The translations under genes and the position numbers were made by a program. Source: Isoetes taiwanensis (taxonomy: Eukaryota > Streptophyta > Lycopodiopsida > Isoetales > Isoetaceae). From it: a stretch of DNA of 64,000 nucleotides. This document shows, piece by piece, positions 11,090 through 23,430 of this stretch. The DNA is taken from positions 7,083,424 through 7,147,423 of the forward strand of contig JAJEKV010000053.1 of NCBI GenBank assembly GCA_021234155.1, written 5' to 3'. A model generated the notes under the pieces. That model had not been told where the DNA came from. It did no database searches and worked only from the letters and a program-made list of their open reading frames with translations. The first letter of the stretch is position 1; every line of letters begins with the position of its first letter.

Positions 11090-12916
11090 ATGGGGTCATA
11101 CCACCACGGCATGTCCTCAACTTCCACAAGTTCAGGTGCAACTTCCTGGCACCAATCAGACCACCTCGGTCCGCCTCACGGCTTACCAACTTTGGATTGC
11201 CAATGGCAAACAAGGCCCAAGGCCCCGTTCTTGGAAGCCACCTTGCGCCTCAAGAATCACGCTTATCACCCAGCTCCCGCCAATCAACCTCAGATGGATC
11301 AACAAGCACAGGAAGAAATTTTTCAGGCTCTTAATCCTCCAGTCCAGCCGTCAAATTGGGTTGGTTTGGTTTCACGCCAGACTACCACGCAACCTGCCTT
11401 TGCAGTCGACACAATCCCTCATGAAGAGGAAAAAAAGGTTCACTTTGCACCGGACTTGGAAAAACTCATGCCTCATGTCATGCCTAAAGTACGCCAAAGC
11501 ATTCTGAACCTCATGCAAGCTGCTGAAGGCCGCACGTTGGCTAATGTTCATGCCACCACCAGAGCTCAGCAAAGACAAGATGCACCTTCCACATCTCAAC
11601 CTCCACGCTCTCAGACATATCCGAATATTGCTGCAGAGGTCGACCTACTAAAAGAAGTTGCTGCTTCATTACCACGCACTCCAGCACCCGTGGATCCAGC
11701 AGATCCTTTTTCTCATGTGCCTCTGGAACTCCAAGAGGAGCTGGCAAAAATCAAAATTCCCTTAAGTCTGGCAACAATTTTGAAACTATGTCCTGCTCTC
11801 AAGGACCAGTTACCACTCCCGACCGTTTTGGTTGGGGCTGTCGCTACCTCTACACCCACGGTACATGCCACGGTGGGCAATCAACAAGTCAATCATGTTC
11901 AAATTGACGGAGGTAGCGCTGTCAATCTCATCACGGATAAACTCCGCAAACAAATGGGCATCAAACAACTCTATCGTGCCCCATATGACATCAAATTGGC
12001 TAATGGACATATCACGAGACCTCAAGGCGTCACACCTCTTCTTCACATCAACATTGGTGATCTCCGATTCCCCTTAGAATTTGGTGTTTGGAAGGCTGGA
12101 GAAGATCCAGGTGATTATGAAATGTTGGTTGGCAGACCTTTTCTCCGCCAGGCCAAGAGTATCCATTATTGGGCCACGGATCAGTTAGTCATCACAGATG
12201 GTCACCTCAATGCTACTATAGACTTGGAACTGGGTAAAATCATTTCTTCGACAATGCTGAACCCTCTCTCCGACACCGATTTCGAGGACGCCCGAATATC
12301 TATCAAGTTCGTGCTCGACTGCGAGTCCGCATCGTCATCCTACCCCGAATATGCTGATCCTTGGGGAGAAATGACTCTTGATCAGGACCAGGCTGTGGCT
12401 GCCTTGCTTGACCCCTACCTGGCTCCTTGCAATCGCATCCAACGTGTTGATCACTTTTCAGATGCCGAACTTCCTCCTGCTCCTGTTGATGTACACGCTG
12501 TCATGAAGCAACCTTTGCTTGATGAAAATCAGCAACCTCTTTTTTTCACCACGCAGAGCGCCACTCATCCTGTCATGCTTCAACCTCCTGCTCATATTGT
12601 CAAAGACACGGAAGTTATCCCACATATTCAGACTCCTGAAGTCGAGATTGTGGACGTGGGCAACAATCAGCCTGTCCGCATTGCTGCCAATCTTCCGACA
12701 CCCTATCGTCACAGGGCCGTCACACTCTTCAAAAAGTTCAAACATATTTTCGCACGAGCTACGAGAGACCTTCGGGGATCAACAAAACCTTGGGGAACTC
12801 ACCATTCCTACCAAACTGATGCCCGCCCAAAGATAGCAACGGCAAGCACCGGCTCAACCCCAATTACCGTGATCGCGTCAAGGCAGAAATTGACAAACTC
12901 CTTGCTGCAGGTTTGA
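11090..12916 (+). pseudogene. pol 5' part: protease region of the Ty3/gypsy element
   Basis: An open frame of 608 codons begins in gag-linker sequence. The retropepsin-like segment is near 11870-12160: VNHVQIDGGSAVNLITDKL holds the catalytic Asp in a DGGSA context, and MLVGRPFLRQA is the typical C-terminal protease motif. After about 12780 the frame leaves the conserved sequence; the connection to reverse transcriptase continues in another frame. A linker rich in acidic and aromatic residues separates the protease from RT. Confidence 0.85.
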
Positions 12917-13671
12917 TCTATGAGGTCAAACATTCTGAATGGGTGAGCCCCATTGTCATTGCACTCAAACACAATGGAAAGATCCGCGTTTGCGTGGACT
13001 ACCGGAAACTAAATCAGGCCACGGAGCGTGATCATTTTCCACTTCCCTTCACAGACCAGGTTCTGGAAGAGGTCGCTGGACATGAGATGTACTCCTTCAT
13101 GGATGGTTTTTCTGGCTACAATCAGATCTCAATCAAAGAATCTGATCAACTCAAGACTACTTTCACCACCCCGTGGGGCACTTTTGCCTACAAGGTGGTT
13201 CCTTTTGGATTATCAAACTCTCCATCAACGTTTCAACGCATAATGCTCTCAGTTTTTCATGATTTTATGAAGGAAAATCCCTTCTTGCAAATTTTTCAAG
13301 ATGACTTCTCTGCCTACAGTTCCATGGCTGACCATTTGGATAAATTGGAACTCGTCTTTCAGAAATGTGATGAGTCCGGCATTAGTCTCAATCCCGAGAA
13401 ATGCACCTTTTGTGTCACTTCAGGTGTTCTGTTAGGACACGTTGTCAGCAAAGCAGGTATCACCACGGATCCTGCCAAAATCAGTTGTGTACTCCAGGCT
13501 CACGCACCAGCCAATATCAAGGAGACACGCTCTTTCCTGGGTAAGGTAAATTATTACTCCACCTTCATTCCTGGACTTGCAGCCTTTGCAGATCCCATTC
13601 ATAAACTCACGGGTGATGAATCCACCTGGGCTTGGAATTCCTGTGCGGATCTTCGCTTTCCAACAGCTTGA
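12855..13671 (+). pseudogene. reverse transcriptase domain of the Ty3/gypsy element
   Basis: The conserved fingers and palm are clear: AAGLIYEVKHSEWVSP, IRVCVDYRKLNQATERDHFP, then YSFMDGFSGYNQI with the first catalytic Asp, VVPFGLSNSPSTFQR, and LQIFQDDFSAYS at the position of the usual Y-x-D-D box. Both box aspartates remain, but the first residue is Phe and the second Gln, which is unusual. The thumb motif FLGKVNYYSTFIPG follows. The frame opens near 12845, breaks from the protease frame and runs to a stop at 13671. Confidence 0.9.
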
Positions 13672-14064
13672 AGCTTTTGCTTACTCAGCCCCGGTTCTTG
13701 TTCCTCCTCAATGGGACAAGCCCTTTCATGTCCATGTAGATGTCTCTTGCTGCTCGCTATTGAGCCGTTCTTTCTCAAGAATATGATGCGCATTAATCGA
13801 CAAACCAAACAGATATGCCGCCAGAAAACTCAACCTGGCTGGCGCAACTACTCGCCACAGAGGCGTGAAGCCTTGGGTTTAATTTTTCGTGGTCCAACGC
13901 CTCCGTCACTATCTTTTAGGCAGTCGATATCAACAAATCCACCCCATCGGGCGAATTGCTCGTTGGGTCCTCCTTCGCAAGAATTTGCACCTTTTGAAAT
14001 TGTTCACAAGGCGTGCAAATCTCATGTTGTCCCGGATTATCTTTCACGATCCATCCACGGATGA
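13640..14064 (+). pseudogene. RNase H region of the Ty3/gypsy element, frame-broken
   Basis: FQQLEAFAYSAPVLVPPQWD and FHVHVDVS match the start of a Ty3/gypsy RNase H, the Asp of the latter being catalytic. The reading frame then changes (FFLKNMMRINRQTKQI, NYSPQRREALGLIF) and changes again before VVPDYLSR, the usual C-terminal motif of the domain. At least two frame changes make it inactive. Confidence 0.8.
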
Positions 14065-14067
14065 CCC

Positions 14068-15474
14068 CTCCACGGGAGTCTCAGACGCCTTTCCTGACGC
14101 TCAACTCTTTCTGGTCACGGCAACGCCACATTGGTTCCACAACTTTCAGCAGTATCTCCTCACAGGCGCTCTTCCACCCGAGGACGCCACGCTCTCTCCA
14201 GCCCAACGCCAATCCGTGGCCGACACCAATTTCTCCGCGAGGTCCGTGGACTACACCATGGTTGCAGGCCGCCTTTATAAAAGGGCAAGGATACCGCCCT
14301 TCGACGCCGTGTTCTCCCTCATGAGGTCCCGTGATATTGTCCGAGAAGCCCATGAAGGGCGCCTTGGTGGTCATTTTCATGGTGACACCACGGCACGCAA
14401 AAATCCTTCTTGCGGGTTATTTTTGGCCCACGCTCTTCAAAGACGCCACGCCCACGCACGCCGCGCGTGTGATGCTTGTCAGCGTGTGGGAAGGCCCACG
14501 GCCCGTGACGCTCTTCCATTGACGCCGGTCGCCACGCCACTTCCTTTTAGCAAATGGGGGATGGATTTTGTGGGACCCATTGATCCTCCTGCGCGGCACA
14601 CCCGTGCCCGCTACATTTTGGTTCTCACTGACTACGCTACCAAATGGGCGGAAGCTTGCCCCCCCGCACAACTTCGCGGCAAGCACGCCCAAGGTCATCT
14701 ATCAAAGAAATCATCACGCGCGTTTTGGCTGCCCCACCTGAGTCTGGTCAGTGATCGAGGTGTCCATTTTATAAATCATACCATCAAGGAGCTGACGGAT
14801 TATCTACTGATCCATCATCACAAGAGCACACCTTACTATCCTCAAGGGAACGGTTTGGGTTTGGCTGAAAGCACCAACAAAACTCTGGTTACAATTCTCA
14901 AGAAAATTTGTGACGCTTCTCGCACTGACTGGCAAAACAAGCTTCCTACTGTTTTTTGGGCTTACAATACTTGTTTCAAAATAGCTACTGGTCACACTCC
15001 TTTCAAATTGGTTTATGGTCAAGAAGCTCTCATGCCTTTTGAATACATTCTTCCAACTCTCCGTTTTTCAATCGGCTCCCCCATAATCCGCTTTGACTCA
15101 AAGAAAGGGTTTATCAATTGGAACAGTTGGATGAACTTAGGCGTGATGCTTACATTCGTGTTCTTCATGGACAACAGTTGCAAAAATCTTTACATGACAA
15201 ACGTATTAAGACAAAAACATTCTAAGAAGGAGATTTGGTTCTTCTTTATGATTCTCGTTACAAAAACTTTCCGGGAAAGTTAAAGTTTCGATGGCTTGGC
15301 CCTTATCAAATTGTTCAAGTGGTGCAACCCAGTGTTTTCAAGCTAGCTGAATTAGATGGAACTCCATTACCTACACTAGTTAATGGCTTTCGCCTCAAAC
15401 AATTTCATACCACAGAAAGTGACAATCATACCACAGATGCTGTTCCAGACAAAGACACAACAGATAGTGACTAA
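14068..15474 (+). pseudogene. integrase of the Ty3/gypsy element
   Basis: The HHCC zinc-binding part is visible (AHEGRLGGHFHGD, then CDACQRVG). The catalytic core has its acidic residues: WGMDFVGPID, LVSDRGVHFINHTIKEL and the Glu in LGLAESTNKTL. The C-terminal strand motif FRWLGPYQIVQV is in a second frame at 15285-15320, so a frameshift near 15235 separates core and C-terminus. No chromodomain follows; the frame ends at 15474. Confidence 0.9.
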
Positions 15475-15609
15475 CTGGCGGCATATTTATATAGGTGGAA
15501 TTTTTTTACAAAATGTGGGCAGAGTCCATCTCTTTCCGCTATGGGCAGCGCCCTATTTACAAAAACGGGCTCAGAGCCCTATCCACTAAGTCCTAAGGAG
15601 AAAACTCCT

Positions 15610-15876
15610 CTACTCCGGGTTGGGAGCAGAGGTGATACGCAGGATGTGGTAGTAATTCTGCTCCGGATCCCAGCGCAGGTGAATCACCACCTCCATCCCG
15701 TTGGTAAGGGGATCGGGATGCTCAGCCATCCCGGCACACCACCCGTCCATGGCAATGCCACGATTGTGGCACCGCCAGAGGTCAAGGCAGTCCATCTTGC
15801 AAGTAATCCACTTCAGGCAGTTAGACGACATAGTGCATTTGTCATGCAGTCCAGCAGCAGACATACTGAGCGCCAT
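15610..15876 (-). CDS. antisense ORF inside the retrotransposon, unknown product
   Basis: An 88-codon frame on the strand opposite gag-pol begins MALSMSAAGLHDKC. It holds seven cysteines, mostly in the first half (KCTMSSNC, ITCKMDC, RCHNRG, DGWCAGM), then VIHLRWDPEQNYYHIL. I do not recognise a domain. A TATA-like element on the same strand stands about 30 bp upstream of the ATG. Antisense ORFs between integrase and the 3' LTR are known in Tat-lineage elements such as Grande, so the position is meaningful, but homology to those is not shown. It may be a captured host fragment. Confidence 0.4.
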   Translation of the reverse strand: MALSMSAAGLHDKCTMSSNCLKWITCKMDCLDLWRCHNRGIAMDGWCAGMAEHPDPLTNGMEVVIHLRWDPEQNYYHILRITSAPNPE

Positions 15877-15904
15877 CGGGTGTCTCCACTTCCACCACTG
15901 TTCG

Positions 15905-15915
15905 TCTTATATAGC
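15905..15915 (-). promoter_or_regulatory. TATA box on the minus strand for the antisense ORF
   Basis: Read on the minus strand this is GGCTATATAAG, a strong TATA consensus. The ATG at 15876 is about 32-37 bp downstream, so any leader would be very short or translation would use the second Met (15864). Confidence 0.45.
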
Positions 15916-16272
15916 CAACCGAGGACCTCCCTGTCGACGTGGACCAATCAGCAATTTCGCCAACGTGTTTGCAATGCAAGGCTGTTTCTAAATGGGGAAT
16001 CTTTTCTCCCGCCGCATATCTAGCCATGGTACCTTCTGACACCTTCGTTTTAATGATATCCCACTTCGAGTTGCCAGCACTAAATGACATTCTTTCTTTT
16101 CACGCCCGTCGAACATTAATGTGCGTTCTTTCGCCAGCTGTCACATCCGATCATTCTCTCACGTCTCATCTCCACCGTTCCTTGTTTCTCCCTTTACCGT
16201 TTGGGGACTTAGCCAAAATTTTGCCTTTCCATTGCCTCCTGCGCATCTATCGCCACCTGGCATCATCTACGG

Positions 16273-16899
16273 TTGCTGTTTCGCCCTCATCATGCCCCTT
16301 CGCCTACACTTGCGCGCCCTAAACCTTTTCGTCTATCTGCGCCTTCGTCTTCTGTTCTCCGCTCTCCGCCTTTGCATCACCGTTCTTTTCCGACGCTCTT
16401 CGCCATGGCTGCACCCAAATTTCCTACACTTCAAGCTACTGCTCCACGGGATCCGGCTCTTTTCGAGTCTGTATCTTTCTTGACGCCCACCTTTCGTGAA
16501 GCCCTCGTTGGCCCAAGTCGTGACGTCGCGGAACGCCAGAAGCTTTATGAATTCTCGCAAATGGACCTCCCGGCCCCAAATCCAGAACAATTGAAGCAGT
16601 TCATTGCTAACATCGTCAACAGCCCGAATGGATATGCTACTGTGGTCGATGGCACCACCATTTTGCTTACCCAGCCCCTGATTTCTGAGGTATTCCGTAT
16701 TCCTTTGCAAACACCTTGTTTATCTTGGGCTGCCTTACAGGATATAGATGTCACTGAGTTCGGCGCTCCTGTTTATCAAGCAAACATGCATCGCCTGACC
16801 AATATTGCCAAGTCCCATGACACTTTTGTTAAGTTTTTGTGGCGAAAGTTACTTGGGTATTCTATCAAGAACACCCACATCAATAAAGGCGTTCTATAA
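16273..16899 (+). pseudogene. extra 3' ORF of the retrotransposon, plant-transposon-protein-like
   Basis: 208 open codons lie after integrase. The second half (from about residue 75: LVGPSRDVAERQKLYEFSQM, then NPEQLKQFIANIV, GYATVVDGTTILLTQP and ISEVFRIPLQ) resembles the conserved N-terminal domain found in ORFs of Athila/Tat-like elements and in many plant transposon proteins. Function is unknown. The first 60 residues are low-complexity and may be untranslated. The frame ends at 16899 and similar matter continues out of frame. Confidence 0.5.
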
Positions 16900-19402
16900 T
16901 CGGTGATCACAAAGAATCCGCTCCAACCACCACGTGGATTGGCCCTAGCCGTTGTTCTACGCGCCTTCTTCAAGAAGTAGATCGTATTCGGGCTACCCCC
17001 TCCTCTATCACTGAAGTTTCAGTGGGTGGCCATCTTCAAGCCATCATCCGTCGTTACCTTCCTCCATCACCTTCTGTTTCTCCTGCTTCCCTCGGTGGTC
17101 CCTTCATTCCTTCCTCAAAATCAACCCGGTTGGCACTTCACGCCCTTCTTCTTACGGTCATGTCCGGCCATAACACCACGCATATCCTTTGTCTCCTCTT
17201 CCTCTACTGAAGCGAGGCCCTCCAGTTCTCATCATGTCTCACAAGCGTCACAAAACGGCAGCCAGCAGGCTCCTCCACCTCGCATCCTCGCCCGACTTAC
17301 GTATCAATACCCGGCGGGATGTTCAAGCTGCTGCTCTCAAGTCACAAGAATCCCAGGACGCTCTCATGAATGGGTTCAAGCGTCCCTGGAGGCCTCCGAG
17401 GCGGTTCACCGAGACCTTCACGCTGCTACCACGCAAGTTCACACTCACGGAGACCCGGCTTCAAGCAAAGCCGAGGCTCTTTTTACGGGCCCGTGAGGAT
17501 CTAAAAGGCTGCCCAAGATCGGCATAGTGCGCTTGCTGATCGCGGCCACCATTCGAGAATTGTTGGAGCAGGTCAAGGCCAGGGAGACTCTCTTGGTTGA
17601 CAAGGATAAGGACATTGCCAAGCTGGACACGCTGTATACAGAGCTCTCTCGGCATTACAACACTCAAGCCCAAGACCTTACGGTAGCGTGGGCTCAAATT
17701 TCCTCTTTAGAAGCTTTCGCCTTTCCACGGCCGACCTCTAAGCTCACGCCTCTCCAAGATCAAATTTTACGGAGGCTCGTAAACGTAAAACTATTGATGG
17801 CGGGGAGATTGCCACGCCGACTCAATATTCTGGGATATTCTGGGCAATCTTCTTCACATGCCACGCCTTCGTAAACGGGTCCGATCGATCCACGCCTTCA
17901 CGTTAGAAAAGGAGAACGGATCCGTGACCTTGAACAACTGACTCACAAAGAAGCTATTCGGTCTGGCGATGAGGCCTGCACCAAACAAGAAGGCTACGTT
18001 ACCATTGCCCTCAACATATCTCGTTGACTTCCCTATTCCTTCAAGTTATCTCGATTATGTGGTTGCGCCGCCACCCTTTCTTTCTTGAAGTGGTATGCGG
18101 TGATGGTCCGATTGATGTCCACCACAAGACCGAGGATTTTCTTCGGATATGGCCCGACCTCTCAATTGAAGACAAAGGTTTACTCTGCGCCCTTTTTAGT
18201 CTTTGACCTCATTCCTTTGTGAAGATGGGATATGATCACCTTCCACATTGTTCAAATGGATGGTAGTACATTTTCCATGATTTCTATCCGGCTGATACAC
18301 AGGATAAATTTCGTGATGGGCCACATCAGAACTTTCAGGGTGACTCAACAGTTCAATGGTTGCTTTTGGATAGCAACCCCTATTTGTCTGATCATGATCG
18401 GACACACGCTCTTCATCAAGAGTACATGCCTGAGCTTGCTCATCATTTACCTCTATGGCAAGCTGAAGCGCTGCAGCAGATAAGGAAGAATCTTGGACAT
18501 CCTGAGGATCTTCCCTTTGCCCAAGTTTATATGCAAAGACTTGGCGGGGTTACAATCAAGCTGCGTGCTCTTCTGGATAGCAAGACAGTTCCCACGGGTT
18601 GGGATAGCCTTCCTGTATACTCTCAGCTCCCTGCGTCTGCTTGGGACCATTGGTGCAAAGCTCTTGATCCCGACCTTGTCCGGTGACTTGGGGGGCGGGC
18701 TCGGCGGCCCGCCACGGGCATGGCCCCTCTCCATATGCTTCCCTGGGTGTCCCTCCACGCCCTCGGTTCCTCACCTCGATTGGCGTCTCCCTTTTGGACC
18801 AAGGTCATGGATGGCCACATTTGGATCGACTCATACTCAGATCTCGGCCGGATCTCCGGTGGGATCCCGATTTGTCGAGCCTTTCAGATTGGGAGGATAA
18901 TGCCACCTTGGACACTACCGAAACTTGGATCTATATTGCAAATGGCGTGGTTGGCAATGACCGTGATGCTATTCATGGCCTCGACACCTTCTTGCGCGAA
19001 TGCCGCCACCTCACCGGACCCTTGATTGCCGTCGGGCTGGTTTTACGTGTTTGCTCTCAATGCATCCCGGTCGGCTCCTTAAATCGGCGGCGTCCCATCT
19101 TTTCGCGAACCGAATGCCGTGTCGGTGCCTTGGTCTCTCGGACCTGCCTACTCATGGAGTGCGGTTTTGTTTCTTCTGAAGCCCATGCGCCCTTGAAGAC
19201 ATGGTGCGCTCTCATTTCCTCCTTGATCTTTGATCCGCCCTTGGGTTCAACACTCTGGCCGCTCTTCAAATACGTCGGGATCTCATTGGCACTTACCATA
19301 ATGGTGCCGTCCTCATTCCGTGAGGATCACTTCCAGATCTAGCTGGTTTCCGCCCTCGGAAACACTTCCTCCTTTCGTCGGTAAGTGTCGTTTGGTGGGG
19401 AG
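16900..19402 (+). pseudogene. remainder of the retrotransposon 3' ORF region, fragmented
   Basis: Short open pieces in changing frames run to the 3' LTR. One piece near 17527-17735 is heptad-like and charged (ARETLLVDKDKDIAKLD, LYTELSRHYNTQ), suggesting a coiled coil. Another near 18360-18686 is soluble and Leu/His-rich (EYMPELAHHLPLWQAEAL). They probably derive from one long ORF now broken by many indels. No catalytic motif is visible. Confidence 0.5.
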
Positions 19403-19983
19403 TGTTAGTCACGTGCCTCCTAGTACGGGGACTATTCATGCATCTGACGGACGGTCAGGTCCAAGGATCCTGATCGAGCCGCAGTCGATCGTCAAAGGCC
19501 CGGAGAAGACCAAGCGGCCGAACACCTTGATCAAAGCACGGGTCGCTACCAAGAGGCTAAGGCTTCAGACAAGTGATAGCCCGTCCCGCTGCGTCGGCGT
19601 CGGCGTGATTCGTGCACTTCAAGAGGCACCGCCAGCATTCCTCCAAATCAGGCCTCCTTCCAGGAGTCGGCACCGAGATCAGTCAGAGTGTCTATATTGG
19701 GCCAAAGGCCATTGTACTATATATACGAGGCTAGCACATGAGTTTTTAGATGAGTTTTGAGTCTTGTCTCACTTCAGTTTCTCTCGGTTGCGAGAGCTCA
19801 TGTATCACCATCATTGATATCAAGGAAGCTTATCATTGTTGTCTCATTGTTCTCTTGTTTTCTTTCCCTTTTCTTTGTTTTCTTGCAAATCCCGCGTGAC
19901 ATAGTCCCCGGATTCTCCTGTTAGATCCACGGGTCCTCACAGAGGGCTGTCTTGCAGGAGTTCCCGAACCCAGACCCCAAACA
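19403..19983 (+). repeat. 3' LTR
   Basis: Begins TGTTAGTC just after the purine tract and ends CCAAACA before the GCCAT target duplication at 19984-19988. It pairs with 8974-9543, nearly identically over the 3' 330 bp and poorly over the first 190 bp. Confidence 0.93.
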
Positions 19984-19988
19984 GCCAT

Positions 19989-22900
19989 TATACATGTTGA
20001 CCATTTTTCAAATCCAGTAGAGCAGCAGCTCCACCTCATTGTGTTCTGTTCCTTCGTTATTTGTCATTAGCTAGAAACTCCTTTGATAGGCAACAAAGCA
20101 GCAAAGTTTGAGACCCCTATAAGGAGTTTGAAAAGTTGAATACAGAGGTGCTAGGAATAGTGCAGTAAGCTATTGAGGGACTTACTTTATCTGCTTGGAT
20201 GGTTATTTATTAAAAGGTGCAGTTTTCTCATCTTGCATGGATACACACAAAGAGGTATTAGAAAATACAACTTGGAGTGCAAAAACAAGCCACTTATAGA
20301 ATTCTGACAACTCAAGCTTTGAACTCTGCCTTGCTGCCCCGCTCCTGTTGTTCCAAGTCGCATCGACAGTATCCTAATTCTGTGATAATGTTTTAGGACC
20401 ACCATCGTCTGCTAATTATGTGTTTGAAATTTAGGTTCATCTCCACTTTGGAGTTCAGAAATCCTATGAATTGGATATCTTTGCATTTTGAATCTTCAGC
20501 CCTTTCCTAGGATCTTTAGCTTCAATTTGTTTGCTTTAATTCTCGAAGGCATTCACATGGTTGCTTTAACATTTTTTGCATGGTAATTACAAGCTATTTG
20601 ATATACGTCCTTTCATTTCTTATGGACATGTTTTATCTTCCTGCAAGTGGAACCTTGGTTACAATATAAAAAAGTATTCAAAGCACCCCTTATGGTCATG
20701 CAGACGTGCAGATATGTTATAGTATGTTCTGAAAAGTATGCAAGCCTTGCTTTGACTCTCTAAATGTTTATTTTTCACAGATATATGTTCCACATCTTCC
20801 TGGAACATGTGCTCAAGTTGGCGAGATTTTATGGCCAAGATGGTAAGAAAATGTGGAAGCTATACTATGTAGGCCAGATTGCAAAAGGAGGTTTTAAAGC
20901 CTTTCAAATCCCAGCCTTTGCTGCTTAGACTATTTGTATGCTATCAATCTCTAGAGTCTTTGAATTATTATATTCATTACATTGTCGTCCCTATAAGAGG
21001 GAGCAGAAAAGATGTCCCCATATTGCTGTTATAGTTTCAGTGTTATCAATTTCAGATTTAATACTTGCGACTATCTATCAACTAATGCCACTTCATGCAG
21101 GGCACAAGGACTTGAGACTTCATGCAAGCTGTTGTTTTTTATGTGAATGTATAAGCATTAAAGAGGCCCTTTTCTGCTGCATGCTTTTGACACTAAACAA
21201 GCTGTACTATTAGGTTCTTCTCTGAGTTTCATTGTATTTAACTTCTTATTGCTGGTGGTTGTAGATTATTAACACTTCATTGGCATCCTAGCTTCAAATG
21301 TGTCCATATCTATTTCATACTTTACGATATTGCTGAAACGCATGGGCCATAAGTATGAAGCATGACAGAAGCAAGCCAATAATATTTTTGGAGCTCAAAA
21401 TTATGGCATAATTGGGGAGATAGATAGTTACAGGTCTCTCAACAGTTGCAATAAATATTGAATTCTAGATTTTCTTGATATGGAAGTTTGTAGCTTAAAC
21501 TTTATAATTCATGAGCTTTCATTGTGTATATAATAGTCAACTTTATATATTGTGGCGAGGTTTGCTCATGCCACAGCAGGGTCAGGCATACTAGAGCTCA
21601 AGGGTCTGGGTCAACCAGAATACCATCAGTGATTATTATTTTGAGCAGGTGCTAATACTCTGAAGGTACAAAAACTCAATTCCATTATCTCTTTGAAAGA
21701 TCTAACAAATGCATTGTTGGTGCTTATTGTATCTCTCATTGGTCATGTACACATCCATATTTGAGGAGAATGAATTGAGTTTTGTGAATAGTGGTAGTTA
21801 ACCTGGCTTAACTCGCCAATTTAGCCGATTCACAAGTTAAGCATTTAACAATAAGATCCTAGAGATGTGTGTTAATTTCCATTATTTTCTCCTATCTCAA
21901 TTGATGCATAAGAACTATGTGTAGAATCTTATCGGAGGTGTTTTTTGTGGTTATCATCCAACATTCATTACGTGGAATCTTATCATAGGTGTTTTTTGTA
22001 GTTATCAGATGTTCTTCTATTGCTGCAAAGTGTACATGGATGGTCCTTTATGCTTACGCTGTCTGTGCATAGCTCTATATTTGGACATGCAAAGAAAGAG
22101 TAGAATGTCATGTTGACGTCACATGGAACGTCCATATGGTGTTACACCGTACATTTCAATCCAAATATAGCTTAAAAGAGGATGTTGAAGCATAAGCAGT
22201 ATTTGCAATACTAAGTTTGAGGCATTTAGGCTAGATGTGAGCTTAGGTGGCACAATCTATTAGCATTTATATGTTGGCATAGGTAGACATGTTAGGTTAT
22301 ATGGCAGAATCGGTTTGCACACACAATGGCGGCATAGGTAGACGCTAATTTTGTTATATTTAGTGGGTTATATAACGTGTGTTGTGCTTACTTGCCAAAC
22401 CAATTTCATGCTTGCTCCATGCTTTTTAAATTGTTGTATGATGTTATAATTGCATATATATAGTGTAATTGTTGAACGAGACAATAGACAACACAACATA
22501 TAAGGTACATGGGACATTGAAGAATTTCCATTAGCTAAGCCTCTAACACTTGACCTCCTGGCATAGGATCACTTGCATGCAATATTTTGCTTGCTTAAAT
22601 GCCATAATACAGACGAACCTAACTAGCACTACAATCCTCAAGTCCCAAATAGTATGGCATTCAAGACGATAGCTAAAAATCTATGCCGACGACAGGCACT
22701 AAAAGTCGTATGGCAAACGGGAATCATTCGACACCTTGCAATTTGCAATCGTGGAGCAGGGAGAATAGGATTGCCTTCATCGATATAACACCAAAAAATT
22801 GGTCTCGGCTTTTGGAATCACAGAAATATTTTTCGGCCACCAAACCACCAACAATCTTAGAAAATCACCGTAAAAGAAAAGCCAAAAACCTTACCAAACT

Positions 22901-23430
22901 GGAAAATTCCAAATAAAAAAGCCTCCAGCTGCCATCTAAAGCAGTTATTACAGCCCGATAATGCCAGCTAGGCATATTCTTATCATGTCTTTAGAATCCA
23001 TTTCTTTCTAGCAAGGATGTATCATTAGAACGTGTTTTAAATTATGCAAGTTTTAAGTTGATTCACGCATTGACATTTTCTCTGTATGGTTTTGTGTTCT
23101 TGGATTTCCACCATTATTCTAAGCCTCATCTCAAGCCATTCCTAGCTAATAATAATAATCTAGCACATCTCTACAAATATGGTATTTTGAAAAGCTGAAT
23201 ACCTCAAATTGTGATTGTAATTTATTCATGCCGAGTGAGACCCTCAGGTCCATGGGCGAAACCACTGTACATTGAGAGCTTCATTGTTGATAAGCTAATA
23301 CAAAAATACGTGCATGTACTCACAAATCAAAAGATGGGGTGTGCTAGGAGTGTCTTCTTGACATTTCTATTTATTTTATACCACTATTTCACTATGTAGC
23401 TAGAGGTCATTTCTTTGGCATTTGTATTAC
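19989..23430. other. no supportable gene; T-rich with isolated exon-like pieces
   Basis: Mostly T-rich, low-coding DNA. One block at 20781-20839 has intron-exon borders (TTTCACAG before, GTAAG after) and reads IYVPHLPGTCAQVGEILWP, but no continuation can be supported. A two-copy tandem repeat lies at 21921-22007 (separate entry). Confidence 0.4.
21921..22007 (+). repeat. two-copy direct repeat, period 51 bp
   Basis: GAATCTTATC(G/A)(G/T)AGGTG followed by TTTTTTGT and GTTATCA occurs at 21921-21956 and again at 21972-22007 with few differences. Confidence 0.7.

Larger units (their letters stand above)
8974..19983 (+). mobile_element. Ty3/gypsy LTR retrotransposon, complete but decayed
   Basis: Two LTRs of about 570 and 581 bp start TGTTAGTC, the second ends CCAAACA, and the element is flanked by the 5-bp duplication GCCAT (8969-8973 and 19984-19988). 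A purine tract GGTGGGGAG precedes the 3' LTR. Internal order is gag with two zinc knuckles, aspartic protease, reverse transcriptase, RNase H, integrase, which is the Ty3/gypsy order. I see no chromodomain after integrase. A 3.9-kb region between integrase and the 3' LTR carries further ORFs, one of them antisense, which is typical of the Tat/Athila-type branch. Frameshifts and stops break gag and pol in several places, so the copy should not be autonomous. The primer-binding site after the 5' LTR is not recognisable. Confidence 0.93.

Noticed and set aside
19650-20039. Minus-strand frames shared by 9394-9603 and 19833-20039 as a conserved gene
   Set aside because: They are the same antisense frame in the two LTRs, kept only because the LTRs are near-identical there.
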